From Hirudo medicinalis (lineage: Eukaryota; Annelida; Clitellata; Hirudinida; Hirudinidae): 64,000 bases of DNA. The stretch covers positions 193,925 through 257,924 of the forward strand of contig MPNW01000031.1 of the NCBI GenBank assembly GCA_011800805.1, written 5' to 3'. This document shows positions 39,576 to 50,748 of the stretch, piece by piece. The notes under the pieces were generated by a model. The model saw nothing but the letters and a program-made list of their open reading frames with translations, ran no database searches and had not been told where the DNA came from. The translations under genes and the position numbers were made by a program. The number at the start of each line of letters is the position of its first letter. Position 1 is the stretch's first letter.

Positions 39576-40780
39576 GGTTGCAAGCTAATAACAGTCTACG
39601 TGTACGGTCGGCACATCCAAATGAAAACAGACACGATTAAACGAGATTTACTTTTAAACTGTTCATGGACAAGGTAAGATATCATTACATGCTTCAGGTT
39701 TAAAAGACTATTGTAAATTTTGTTTAAAACATGTATGCACATCTAAATTAAATTATTAGTTTCAGAATAGAATAATTAAAGGAACCATCATTTCATAGGC
39801 TAAAACATGTCAAGTTCAGATTTAGAATGAATTCGCAATGTAAAACAATTTTAACATTATATTTAAATCCAAATCTCAAAAAAATAAAATTTTGCCTTTA
39901 TCGCTAAAATTAATTACTAATTTTAAAGTACACTTATTTAAAAAATACTTGGTAAAGTGGTCTTCTACTCTTATTATTTTAAGCTCTTGCCGGAAACTAT
40001 TGGAAATACTCGATTCGTACTTAGAATAATAGCAATGCTATTATTATTCGTTTTTTAACCACGGAAAACTATAATCGTTAAAGGCTGTTTCGAGTTCCAC
40101 AAAAAAAAGCTAATCCCAGTCGTTATGAACGAACGATATCAATCACGATAGTCGATCACACCGTTGAGAGATTAGAACGAGATACTAAATATTGATGCGA
40201 GAGGTTTATGCACATAATAACAAGCACAATATATTATTTTGCTTATAATAAGCATGACTACAATAACTTCGGTATTGGTATCTGAGAGCACATTTACTTC
40301 ATAAAATGTCCTCATGTAATTATCGGTTCCATTATGTCAAGCAAAAACTCCTCAGCATTGCTGACAGCATGCCACTAAAGCAATTAGAGTTGCATGATTG
40401 GCTCCTCCGCTTAGGATTGTCTCACGTTTATTAATTGTTGTTTTAGAAGTAAAATCATCCGAATGCCGAATCGGTTGCTCACTGTATTAAAATAACTTTC
40501 TCCATTTTGAACATCGTTAATACTATCTAGATCAATGCATCCGTGCATACTTCCCCCGAAGGTCCACTCTCCGTAATCGATCGGAGACCCTTCGACCTCT
40601 TACTAATTTAATAAGGATCCTTGATTATCATCGGTCGTCCTGTTAAGCCAGCAAAATAAGGCAGACATGCTTACTCGGAAAAATTCCAACTCATAATATT
40701 TATTTTAAATATATAAATAAATAAATAAGTATATAATATAATACATAATATATTAGAATTATAAACTATAAGTTGGAATA
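39576..40780. other. Upstream flank of DNAJC25 without recognised genes
   Basis: AT-rich sequence. The promoter of DNAJC25 should lie just right of 39575. No exon, RNA gene or repeat was identified. Confidence 0.35.
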
Positions 40781-41040
40781 TATAATATAATATAATATAA
40801 TATAATATAATATAATATAATATAATATAATATAATATAATATAATATAATATAATATAATATAATATAATATAATATAATATAATATAATATAATATAA
40901 TATAATGTGATGTGATGTGATGTGATGTGATGTGATGTGATGTGACGTGACGTGACGTGACGTGACGTGACGTGACGTGACGTAACGTAACGTAACGTAA
41001 CATAACATAACATAACATAACATAACATAATATAATATAA
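40781..41040. repeat. Pentanucleotide tandem array with six homogeneous blocks
   Basis: About 52 units of five bases. In order: TATAA x25 (40781-40905), TGTGA x8 (40906-40945), CGTGA x7 (40946-40980), CGTAA x4 (40981-41000), CATAA x6 (41001-41030), TATAA x2. Each block is internally perfect. The overlapping open frames on the minus strand are products of the repeat. Confidence 0.95.
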
Positions 41041-41213
41041 TACTTATATTAATCATTGAGACATTAGATTAATGAAACGCTTTGATAATACAATTTTGTC
41101 GGCCAATCCAAAGAATTTCATAAACATAAGATAAAATAATCTGTGTGTAAGATGTTTTTAAGCTTTATTATTTATTACCTTTTACATGAAAGACCTAGCG
41201 ATTTCATGTTGAA

Positions 41214-42170
41214 ATGATAACGAAAATTAGTGCAAAGGTGTGGACAATTCTATCATTAGGCCATAATTATTCCATTAATACGGACCATTGTGTACTCTGC
41301 GCAAAACAGTTCCTGCGTTGTCTTACAAGCAGTTCATTCTCAAAACTACGAGGCCATACAAGCGCCGAAGACCTGTTAAATTATACTTTATGGCAGGTTT
41401 TCTTTAAAATTAAAATATCTCTACAAAAGCAATATAAAATCATAATGAAAATTTTAGTTCTTATTAAATTTAACTGTCATATGAAAGTCAACAAAAAGCA
41501 GAGGTTTAAAAATTTTAATGTTATGCCAGAGTGATTTCAAATAATTAGTTCTAAATGAGCGGACAAAGTCTTTTTGATTTTGGGAAGAGGAGATTAGTGC
41601 TAAGTACTAGTGCATTCTTACGATCAGGAAACATAATTGCATTGTTAGGCTCAGTAAAACAAGTTGCATCTTGAGAAAATTAATTCGAACTTAACTTTAT
41701 CGACTACGATGGGATTAATATTTATGCATCATTTTCATAATAGATGCGTAATGTTACTGTAGCGATGCCCCTAATAAATTAATATTTTCAAAGTAGCAAA
41801 ACACATTTCCGAATAAAATCACATTTTATCATGAACTCTTGCAAGCAATCTGACAATTGTACAAACTGACAGTGTATCCCTTCCTCAACTCCGTAGCAGA
41901 TTTGCAGCCAAGGTCCTGCGAGCAGTGTTGGATTTAAGCAGCGCCGCCTGTCGCATGCTGGTGGAAAACAGTGATTTTGGTCTTCGTATCGTTGTATTTG
42001 CTACAAGAAAAATCGTAAACATTGTTTTAATATTAGCGATAAGTCAACGGAGAGCTCCAAGACTGTTTCGGAGCAAAGGCGTGCAAGACTTACTCCGAGC
42101 ACTTACGGCAACATATGATGGATACATATCTAAAGTTGAACTTAAAATATTAAAATACTTAAATATTTAA
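41214..42170 (+). CDS. Two candidate exons of an unknown gene
   Basis: Two open segments, 41214-41397 (ending TGGCAG|gttttc) and about 41896-42170, have splice-like borders and less AT bias than their surroundings. The second reads AKVLRAVLDLSSAACRMLVE, then RAPRLFRSKGVQDLLRALTA and a stop. The helical Leu/Ala pattern hints at an alpha-helical repeat protein, but I recognise no family. The frame joining the two segments is ambiguous, so coding status is uncertain. Confidence 0.2.
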
Positions 42171-43056
42171 GTATTCATATTTTTAATGGGTGACAGAAGC
42201 ACGTTCGATCGGCATTGAAAAATGAGACTTTACAAGTCATTCTTACCTCCTGGCGTTGGTTAGTAAAATATGCTTGCAAGTAACTTTGCTTTTGCACGTT
42301 ATTTATTATTACTAGTGTAACGATTTATCCATTTTACAAAAAAAGATTCTGCTAACAGTCTTCAGCTTAGTTTATTTTACATTAATTAAATGTCATTACG
42401 GTTACATAATTACATCAATCGATAATTTATTAGTATTCTGACTTTAGGGTATTTTCTCGACAGACGCTTAAGTAATATAAGAAACAGTAGGAGACCACAA
42501 GGAATTACTTATGGGAGCACTCAGACGATCAGTGATTTCTAATCGATTTCCGTTACTACAAAGTGAAAACTTGTTCAGCTTTATTAAATATCAACAAATT
42601 ATCTCTTTTTTTTAAAGCCTATATAATGTGAACAAAACACGCTAATTCTTTCCGACAGAATCGCAATTAGCCATTCCCGTCATTTCATCATCAATGAAAA
42701 AGGGTTTAAAAGTTAATTGAAATAAACATCGAAATAAGTGCTTTTTCGTCTTTTTAAATTCCCTACCGATACAAAAAAGAATTCTTTTATTATATTTAAT
42801 TCTGATATGTGTCCCAACTTAATTAAGTAAGCGAATAGATTCTTGTTTAGGCCCAAGTAACAGCAGTTTGGATCTTTTGGCATAGGCCTGGAGAAATGCG
42901 CTGTTCCATCTTTCAACTATCTCGACTATGTCGTGCTTGTTTAAAGTCTCAAACCACCATCACGTGCAGATGAAAGTCGCAAGTGAATGATTCAATCGTT
43001 TGAACAATCGTCGTGGAAAAACAACACAGCCCTTAATAGGAACCACATCCTTCGTC

Positions 43057-46000
43057 ATGCATCCAACTCTCTCGAAGTCGTCAACGTCCCTGGCGAGTCA
43101 AGGTCGCCATCATCACCATCACCAGCATATCACAAATCCTGCCCATCACCTCCATAGTCATCTTCCTCATCATTCCCAGCCTCATCTTCGTCATCATCCT
43201 CTTCAAATAGAACAGGATCGTCATCATTATCATCATCACCAGCAGCACCAGCGACACCAGCAGCTAAGGCAAGAAACGAGCGTAGATAGGTTGCATCACC
43301 ATTATCATCACCATCCTCCTCTTCATGCTCATCCTCCTCCGAGTAATGATTCCAGTAACAGCATAAGCAACAACAACAACAACAATAATAACAACAACAA
43401 CAGTCACCACCAACAAACTCCCGAAATGGCAGATAATCTATACAGCAACGTGGCCGTGTCTAACGATGGTTCTTTATACCTTCACCATCCCTGCCAACAT
43501 CATCACCACCATCATGCTGCCCATTATCAAACCCATCTTCAGACTCTTCCACATCGCACTTCTCACGACAATCCACTCCCTTCTCCGCCGCATCTTCCTC
43601 AACAACAACAACAAGAACCTCCTCCTCCTCCTCCTCATCCTCATCATCATCATCATCACTACGAATACAGTTCCTCGGACAACGACTTTCACGACATTAC
43701 CAGCGATGCCTTCCCCGAGCCCATTCACGTTCAAGGTGGCTATTGATGATGCTGCTCCTGATGATGGTGATGAAAAGATAAGTTATGGTCGATCTAAAAG
43801 TAAACATTACGATGTGTTTCCTTCGGTGATGCTAATTTTTGCCAATCTCGTATTTCGTGTCACATTCCTCCATTGAATAATGTCACTTGTAATAATTTCA
43901 ATCGTTCACAGCCCATGTGCACAGTTCGGCCTCAGAGACCACTCACCGCTCAGCTACTCCGGCTACTCAATCGCCGAAGGAAGTCGCGACTTCATCGGCG
44001 ATCATCGCTTCAACTACACCGGCGACCGAGGAGAGGAGAATAGAAAACGATGTGTACGATAACGTCGATTACGACCTCGTCTTGTCGAGTTGTTGCTGCA
44101 AGAGCTGCTGCTGTCGTTGTTGTAGCGAGTCGTGCAGGCGTCAGTGCGCCTACAGATGCAACAAAGGCATGACAAAGTTCACGCGTTTCTTCCTCATCAT
44201 ACCGAACCTCTTATTCATGGTAAGTTATCAATCAGGTGCTTGCTTGATTGATTGATTGAGCGAGCGAGCGATTGAAGAGAAGATCTCGCAATCGAATTCA
44301 AAATCCGAATGGATCACGTTATTGGTATCTTGAGCTCCATGGCAACGGAAAGTCAATTTGGAAAATCAAGATGAAAAGATAGATTGCTAGGTAGAATGAT
44401 CGATTGGAGATTCCGGTCGTTAAAAATCTGAGAAACTTCGAAATAAACTGAATTTACTGAGTTCAGATTTTGGTCGGCCCTATTCCACTATTACACCAAA
44501 AACGAAGCTGTGCTTTCTGGCAATCTAATAATATCCGTGATTCCTTCATTCATTGACACATTGACACCATTTAACAAGAGAGTTTCACATCCAACTTTCG
44601 TGACATTACAATGTGATCATAATTCAGAACTTTCTTCGAGAAATCACTGAAATCATAAATGATTTCGTTAAATCATTCCTTTAAATGATTTCTTTTAATG
44701 TAGAACAATTATAATTCGATATTGAATCATTCACATTTTGCAAATTTTTTCTGCCTTCAAGATTTTTGGCTCAGCCATGATTGGGATGGCAGCATGGATA
44801 AGGTCGGAGAGGGATTCGTATTTCTACGCTGAGATACTCAACAGGTTGCCTGTTGGACCCCTACTCACCTTCGACAAGCTCCCTGTCCTCATCATTGCAG
44901 TCGGGTCTTGTATACTTGTCCTCGGCTTTCTCGCCTGCTGTGGGGCATGCGCAGAGAGCATCTGTTTTCTCTACCTGGTGGGTAATGATTATTAAATGAA
45001 TAAAGATAATAATAAGACTGAATAATGGATAATTTCTTTGTAAACTTGCAGTACACTACCTTCCTCTTATTCATTATGGTAGCAGAAGTCACACTTGGGG
45101 TCATGATGTCTCTTATGAGAGAGCAGGTGAGGTGACGACGATGATGATGATGAACCCGACGGCAGAGATTATGATGGTGGTGATATTGATGACTATGGTA
45201 ATCAATACTAAAGATGGTGATGATGGAATTTAGGTCATCTTGAAACCCAATAAAGGACACAATGTAGTCAAACTAGAGGAAGTCATTTTTAGGAATAGTT
45301 TTAAATTGCACCAAATAAGCAGCCACTTTCGAGATCAACAGGAAAATTATTTCGATGTCATTTCAAAATATCAGGATGCAGTTCATCAAACGTTATGCTG
45401 CGGTGAATGCATTACTGACAGAATTTGTTGACCCCCTAGTGCAGATATTACAAATATTTTATTTTTTATTTTCAAATATTTTAATTAATTATCACTATTT
45501 TGATAAGATCCAAACGAAGCTGGAAGTGACTATGCAAAACCAAATAAAATACGATTACAACTCGACTGACACATCCCTATTCGTGACATCATCGTTGTCT
45601 GACCAATCAGGCGTTCAGGAGTCGGGTAATACGGCCTACGTGCAGCACATGACGATGGCCTGGGATCGGTTGCAAATACAGGTATTTCGAATCAGATTTG
45701 TTTACCCTAATTTATTATTTGAACTATTTGTTTAAAATTGAAACTAATAATTCTTGGTGCGCCCACCCTAATCACCTTCTGTACTCGAAAAAATGGATTT
45801 AAGACAGATGGGAAAATCTCGGAAAATTTTTGAAAAAGATTACGAAGTGAGAGATGATGGTCTTCGAACTTCCGGCAAAATAAGAGATCGATCACTTAAG
45901 ATGAAGAGCTCGAATGTTGGAAGAGAGGAGGTAGAAAGATTAATACATCCGTTTTTATTGGCTCGAAGGAAGATGCTCTCCAATTTCTTACTCGTAGGGG

Positions 46001-46902
46001 ATTCAACAATTGTAACTTATTATCATTTTCAGAAATTAATTTGTCTTGAAATAATTTTTTTTTTAAAGAGTTTAAAATATTTTCTGAAATGTTTCATATC
46101 CAGTTCGGTTGCTGCGGTGCCGTCGATCCCGGTGATTATTATTACAGTCTTTGGTACAACCGATCCAACCATGCCATCACCAAAGTGCCGCCATCTTGCT
46201 GTTTTCCGTTCGATGATAATAGTGACTCAACTTGGCCACCGGAACTTGGCCATTGGCTAAAAGAATTTCAAAGCTGTCAATCAGAAGCAGCTGCATATCA
46301 CAAAAATAGAGGGGAGGGGTTTCCTCGTAGCAAAGAAGGCCCATCATTTCTTAAAACTCAGGTTCATGCTTTGGGGGCATGGAATATAGCCCCTTACCCA
46401 TTCTGTCATTTTGTCGTTCTCTATGTATGTTATGTGAACGCTTGATTATATGGCCTTTAACGATGATAATAATGAATTGTCAGTATAAGGCAGACATACA
46501 TATACTAATGTAATTAATAATTGCAGCATCAACATCGCCATTAATATTTTTGACTTTTTATTTCCTTTAATCTGATTATTTAATTTATTTAATCTTTATT
46601 TTACATAAATTGATAATATTTGTGCAGGGATGCAAAGAGGCTTTGGTAACATTACTAGAGAAAAACGTCACGATCCTTATCGTGGCAGTAATCGTCATCG
46701 TTGTACTCCAGGCAAGTGGATTGAACAATTGAAAAATAAATAAATGAAAAATTTAATGAACGCCAGAATAATCCATGACATTGTTGTTCATTCTGAATCG
46801 CCGTTGTAGATATTAGATTTTATCCTCGCTTGTGCCCTCATGAAATATTTTCGAAGAAAGATGGAAAATTCCAACTGGTATGAAGACGACGATTTCGATT
46901 AA
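43057..46902 (+). CDS. Tetraspanin with a ~310-residue His/Gln/Pro-rich, Cys-cluster N-terminal extension, 8 exons
   Basis: Exons: 43057-43735, 43912-44219, 44762-44977, 45052-45126, 45508-45681, 46104-46361, 46628-46711, 46810-46902. The phases agree and give about 628 aa, over twice the normal tetraspanin length. Exon 1 is low-complexity (poly-His, poly-Asn, poly-Gln, poly-Pro). Exon 2 ends with a cysteine cluster (SSCCCKSCCCRCCSESCRRQ) directly before TM1 (FTRFFLIIPNLLFM). TM2: LIIAVGSCILVLGFLACCGA. TM3: TTFLLFIMVAEVTLGVMMS. The large loop holds FGCCG and PPSCC, and the TM4 exon begins GCKEAL. The start ATG is the first in frame after a stop at 42988, and no acceptor is needed upstream. 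Exon joins are well supported by phase. Intron 7 uses a GC donor. The Cys cluster could be palmitoylated (inference). Confidence 0.85.
45234..45430 (+). other. Extra EC2-like exon inside the tetraspanin intron 4
   Basis: After an acceptor (tttag) at 45229-45233, an open frame reads VILKPNKGHNVVKLEEVIF and ends with FDVISKYQDAVHQTLCCGE, then a stop at 45428-45430. The run of a helical segment into CCG is how tetraspanin large loops begin. The main gene model uses a different exon (45508-45681) for this part. This may be an alternative exon, a poison exon or a relic. Confidence 0.35.
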
Positions 46903-46992
46903 AGATTATATATTTCTAATCCTGGAAAAGTCAAATCTGATCCGGTTACAGCTAGCCTCTGTATTATCTTGGAATGTTTGTTTGTTTATTTT

Positions 46993-46998
46993 ATTAAA
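46993..46998 (+). promoter_or_regulatory. Probable polyadenylation signal (ATTAAA) of the long tetraspanin
   Basis: ATTAAA about 90 bp after the stop at 46902. The following sequence to 48456 has no firm coding exon, but it must contain the first exon of the next tetraspanin. Confidence 0.4.
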
Positions 46999-48456
46999 GT
47001 CCCTTGCATAGCCGAGATGATTTGCACTATTATTATCTTTGAACTTGGCAGTTAACTATTTATAGAATGGGCTAAATTTGTTGCGAAGATTTTCACGATG
47101 ATCCTAAATTGAATATTGTAGAAGCCTCCGTTTTATTTTTAAAGTTTCAGATTGGGAATGTACCAAATGTTTCCGCTGATTATTTTAATCGGCACAAAAA
47201 TAATTTCAACTTGTATTTTTTGTTTCTTGAACTTTCCATTACTTCTATTAGATGCTGTGTCATAATTCTCAATGTCCCTTCTTTCATATTCTAATTATAA
47301 TTCTTCACTTGTAATTGAGGTTGCTATTTCCTTTGTTCACAGAAGTTTTTCGATGATGGTTGTGACATTTCAGTGAGACTTTCCATGAGTGTAATAAGTT
47401 TTCGAATTCGTGACTGTTTTATTTTGGACGATACATTACGATACATTGTAATTATAAATATATACAGTTATTCTTTGAAATCAAAGTTGTACTTTTCCTA
47501 ATTCTTCAAGTCGTTTATATTTCATTTTGAAATGAGTTTTTAATCTCGTCATTTTTTGATAAACCTATTTTGACCAATCGAGGGAACAATATGTCTAGTT
47601 CCACGAAATTGTATTTTTAAAAATATATTTGTGAAATGACTCAACATACCAAACTATTATAAATCACAATATATTTTTGTCTGGCTCTAGCTGTTTCTGC
47701 AGACATTACTTATCGATTATTAGAAACACCCAGTTAGATTTTTTATTCTTAAAAATAAAATATTTTTAAAGAAAATTGTTGCCTTAACCTGATAAGCATA
47801 CTAAATAAGAATCATTCAATACTCAAAGTAATTCTTACCTTTTGAGAAATCAACCTGTATTTGTAAACACTTGGAATGATTACAGAGCGGCGCTGAAAAG
47901 AAATTAATGCCAGATCGTTGAACATTTCATTCCAATATCCAAAATGAATTTCATTTTTGGCATAGAACGGATCAAAGATTTGATTAGTGATGGGGTAGTA
48001 TTTTAAACATTTTTAACAGCATCGTGTTGTTAAACGCGTATTTCATAAGACCATCTCCAGCCATTCAATCATATTATTAGCGCAAAGCCTGGAGTTTTTA
48101 ATCTGCATTTCTTCCGCCAGTCCTCTTTCGATACAAGTTTGCTTAATTTTGTAGGTCTTTAAAGTGAAGGTGTTTGTTGACAACTTACTTAATGTCCGGA
48201 TCGAAATAATCTTAACATTAGTAAGTATTTTTGTCAACATGAATTGGACATAAAAGTCATTCAAAATTAAGCAAATTTTTTTTAGATGCCTTTACTTAAT
48301 ATTGCAAAATGATAAGCTATGCACATGTGGAACTTGTTAATATGCTCAAAATTTGTTTTATTACTATTGAATCTATAATGTATAATTACTTTATACTATA
48401 AATAATGGATCTTTCAATTCAAATACTTGTTGATGATTACCATCATTGGACAACAG

Positions 48457-50262
48457 TTTTCTGGTATCCTGTCGTTCTTAACTGCTGCCATGTGCTACAG
48501 GAGTGCCCACTTACACAGTGTCAGACTTGTCGCTATCGGCCAGAGCAGTACCGATGTCATCGCCTTCAGCTGCTTCTTATTCGTTATTCTGGGTCTAGCC
48601 GGCTTCTTCCTGGCCTTCGCCAAACTTAGCAGAAAGTTAAACTTCACTTTCAATAAAGTAATCCTTTGTTGTCATGCAGAATGACTTTGAATATGCCATG
48701 TTCAAGAGTTTAGCAAATGCTTAAAATACAATTTTTGTGTTGACTGGTTTTTGCTACCATTTTATTTCATTTTTTTCAGCTTCTGTTATATATTGTGCTG
48801 ATGCTGCTGGTGAATTTTTGTGCAGCCTTGATATTGTCAGAGTTTAAAGCAAAGGTGAGCAATTCCTCCAAATATTATAATTACAATTCGTAACTGTTTA
48901 TCATGTTGTCAAGAAACTTACAAGCTTTGAGCTTTTAGGAAATGTTTTAAGCATTCAACAATGAAGAGCAAATGACAATGCATTGTAATTATTTTTTATG
49001 TTCGAGCAGCAATTTATCAATCAGACTAATAAATTATATAATGGTTACTATTTTTGTTTTGCCAGGTTATAGAGGGTGTTGATACAGGAATGATGGAACA
49101 ACTCGAAAAATCTGTTTTGTGGAGGCGAAGAAACTTTTCGACATCTGCGCCAAAGTTGAAGTCGTCTTATCTTGAAGTGGTCAGTGCTTGGGATGCTATA
49201 CAGTACAAGGTAATATCTAATAATGACAACAACAATGTTATGATCACGAATTGGCAGATATAACTTTTGTTGCAAGCATATAGCATCTACACAAATATAC
49301 ATATAATGTATATAATGTAGGGTTATGAACTTTTATGTCGATTGATCGTCGGCATAAATTTGATTATTTTGTTATAAATTTTACCTTGCAGCTCTCCTGT
49401 TGTGGAGTTTACAGCTACAAAGATTACATACCCCTCTATCCTAAAGCAACTAAAGTAGATCGGGTAGTCTCACATTGATGGCAGTTACAAACCAGTAATG
49501 TATTTGTAAGAACCACTCATATTCACTTAGACAGACACTTATTTTTGTGGAACAAGCATGTGATAGCAAGAAATAATTTTGTCTTAAAGAATGTATCAAC
49601 AATGAAATCATGCAATAATAAAATTCTTTGTTAAACCTGCTATGTAGATCATCCCTGTTTCCTGTTGCTCTCTGAAGAATTTTGCTTCTCTTGCAAGTCT
49701 TGAGGGAGTCAAACAGTGTTACATAGATGTCACTATCGAAGCCATTAGCAGTCAGTTTCTACACACCCAGGTGAAAATATGATCTTCTTGTGGAAAGAGG
49801 CATGAATTTTGATTCCTTCAATTATGATTTCTTAATCCTTTATGTTGAAATGATCCAAACCAGTTTTATTAATGCAACATATTTATCAGAATCGTATCTG
49901 TCGGCATAAGCTTTTATAATAGCACAAGGGGCTATTAATCCAGAGAAATTTTATGCAAGCAGCTAAACATCTTTTTAAAAAGTGTATGTTCAATGAAATG
50001 GTCCAACAATTTAAGATATTTGCTATGAGTTGCTGATGTGCTTTTGTAACAGGGTTGCCAAGGTCCCATTCAGAGGTGGTTGGTGCACCTCATTAACAAG
50101 ATTACATATCTCATTTATATTACAAGCTGCTTTCAAGTAAGTTTACATGTTTGGAACAAAATATTTCATGGAACATCCATATTTTCATTTTCCTGTACAT
50201 TGCAGGGGTTCACCATATTTTATCTCAGCTATTTTGGTTACAAAGACATTTTAAGCAAGTAA
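48457..50262 (+). CDS. Tetraspanin (N-terminal exon not located), 7 exons seen
   Basis: Exons: 48457-48657, 48780-48854, 49066-49209, 49392-49463, 49648-49770, 50053-50136, 50206-50262, all phase 0, giving 251 residues without the N-terminal exon. Seen: the end of TM1 and small loop (FSGILSFLTAAMCYRS), TM2 FSCFLFVILGLAGFFLAF, TM3 LLLYIVLMLLVNFCAALIL, and a large loop with LSCCG and VSCC plus VKQCYI and GCQGPI. TM4: YLIYITSCFQ, GFTIFYLSYFGYKD. The 75-nt TM3 exon and 84-nt TM4 exon match the lengths in both other tetraspanins of the window. With the gene just upstream it forms a same-strand pair. The first coding exon should lie in 46903-48456, where I found no convincing candidate. Confidence 0.85.
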
Positions 50263-50748
50263 TAGCTCAACAGTCTGCTGAGTTTCAGTTTTGAACTTTT
50301 AGGAACAATCATATCTTTTTTATGGTTGTTGCAAATTAACTAAATAAAAATACCTTTTTCACAATTTACTATGTTCACAAATAGTATCCTAGAAGAGGGC
50401 ACACATTGAGTTATGGACAGATGACTCCAACTTTCCTTCCCTCCTCCAGTGATATTTTACTCAAAATAAGACACGATTTTAGCATTTATTTTTTTTTGTG
50501 CCAGAAATGATTACTATTAAAAATTCTTTTCTGCATTGCAACATTATTTCACTCGATTGAATATTGAAAGGCAATTTCTAGAATTTATTCTTGGGTGTGA
50601 AATGCTTCTCAAAAGAATATTCGTATTTATAATTTCAAAAGTTCAGATGAAAATCTACACCCCGTAAAAGCTTCGAAACGCGTTGTTACAATTATTTTCG
50701 CAAAGCTCAGTTACATCGGACTAAAAGTTAATTGATATTCGAAAGGAT
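50263..50748. other. 3' ends of convergent tetraspanin and FGF genes
   Basis: No coding exon. A minus-strand AATAAA (complement of tttatt, 50485-50490) about 260 bp beyond the FGF stop is a plausible polyadenylation signal for that gene. Confidence 0.4.

Noticed and set aside
40671..41056. Three overlapping minus-strand open frames of 89-115 residues
   Set aside because: They are translations of the pentanucleotide array (repeats of YYI, TSRHV and similar), not proteins.
43466..43876. Long open frames on both strands overlapping the His-rich exon
   Set aside because: They are out-of-frame products of the CAT/CAC and CAG tracts. Only the frame ending at 43735 splices in phase into the tetraspanin.
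45793..46260. Plus-strand 155-residue open frame between tetraspanin loop exons
   Set aside because: It overlaps exon 46104-46361 in a different frame from the conserved FGCCG reading, and its start lies in an intron.
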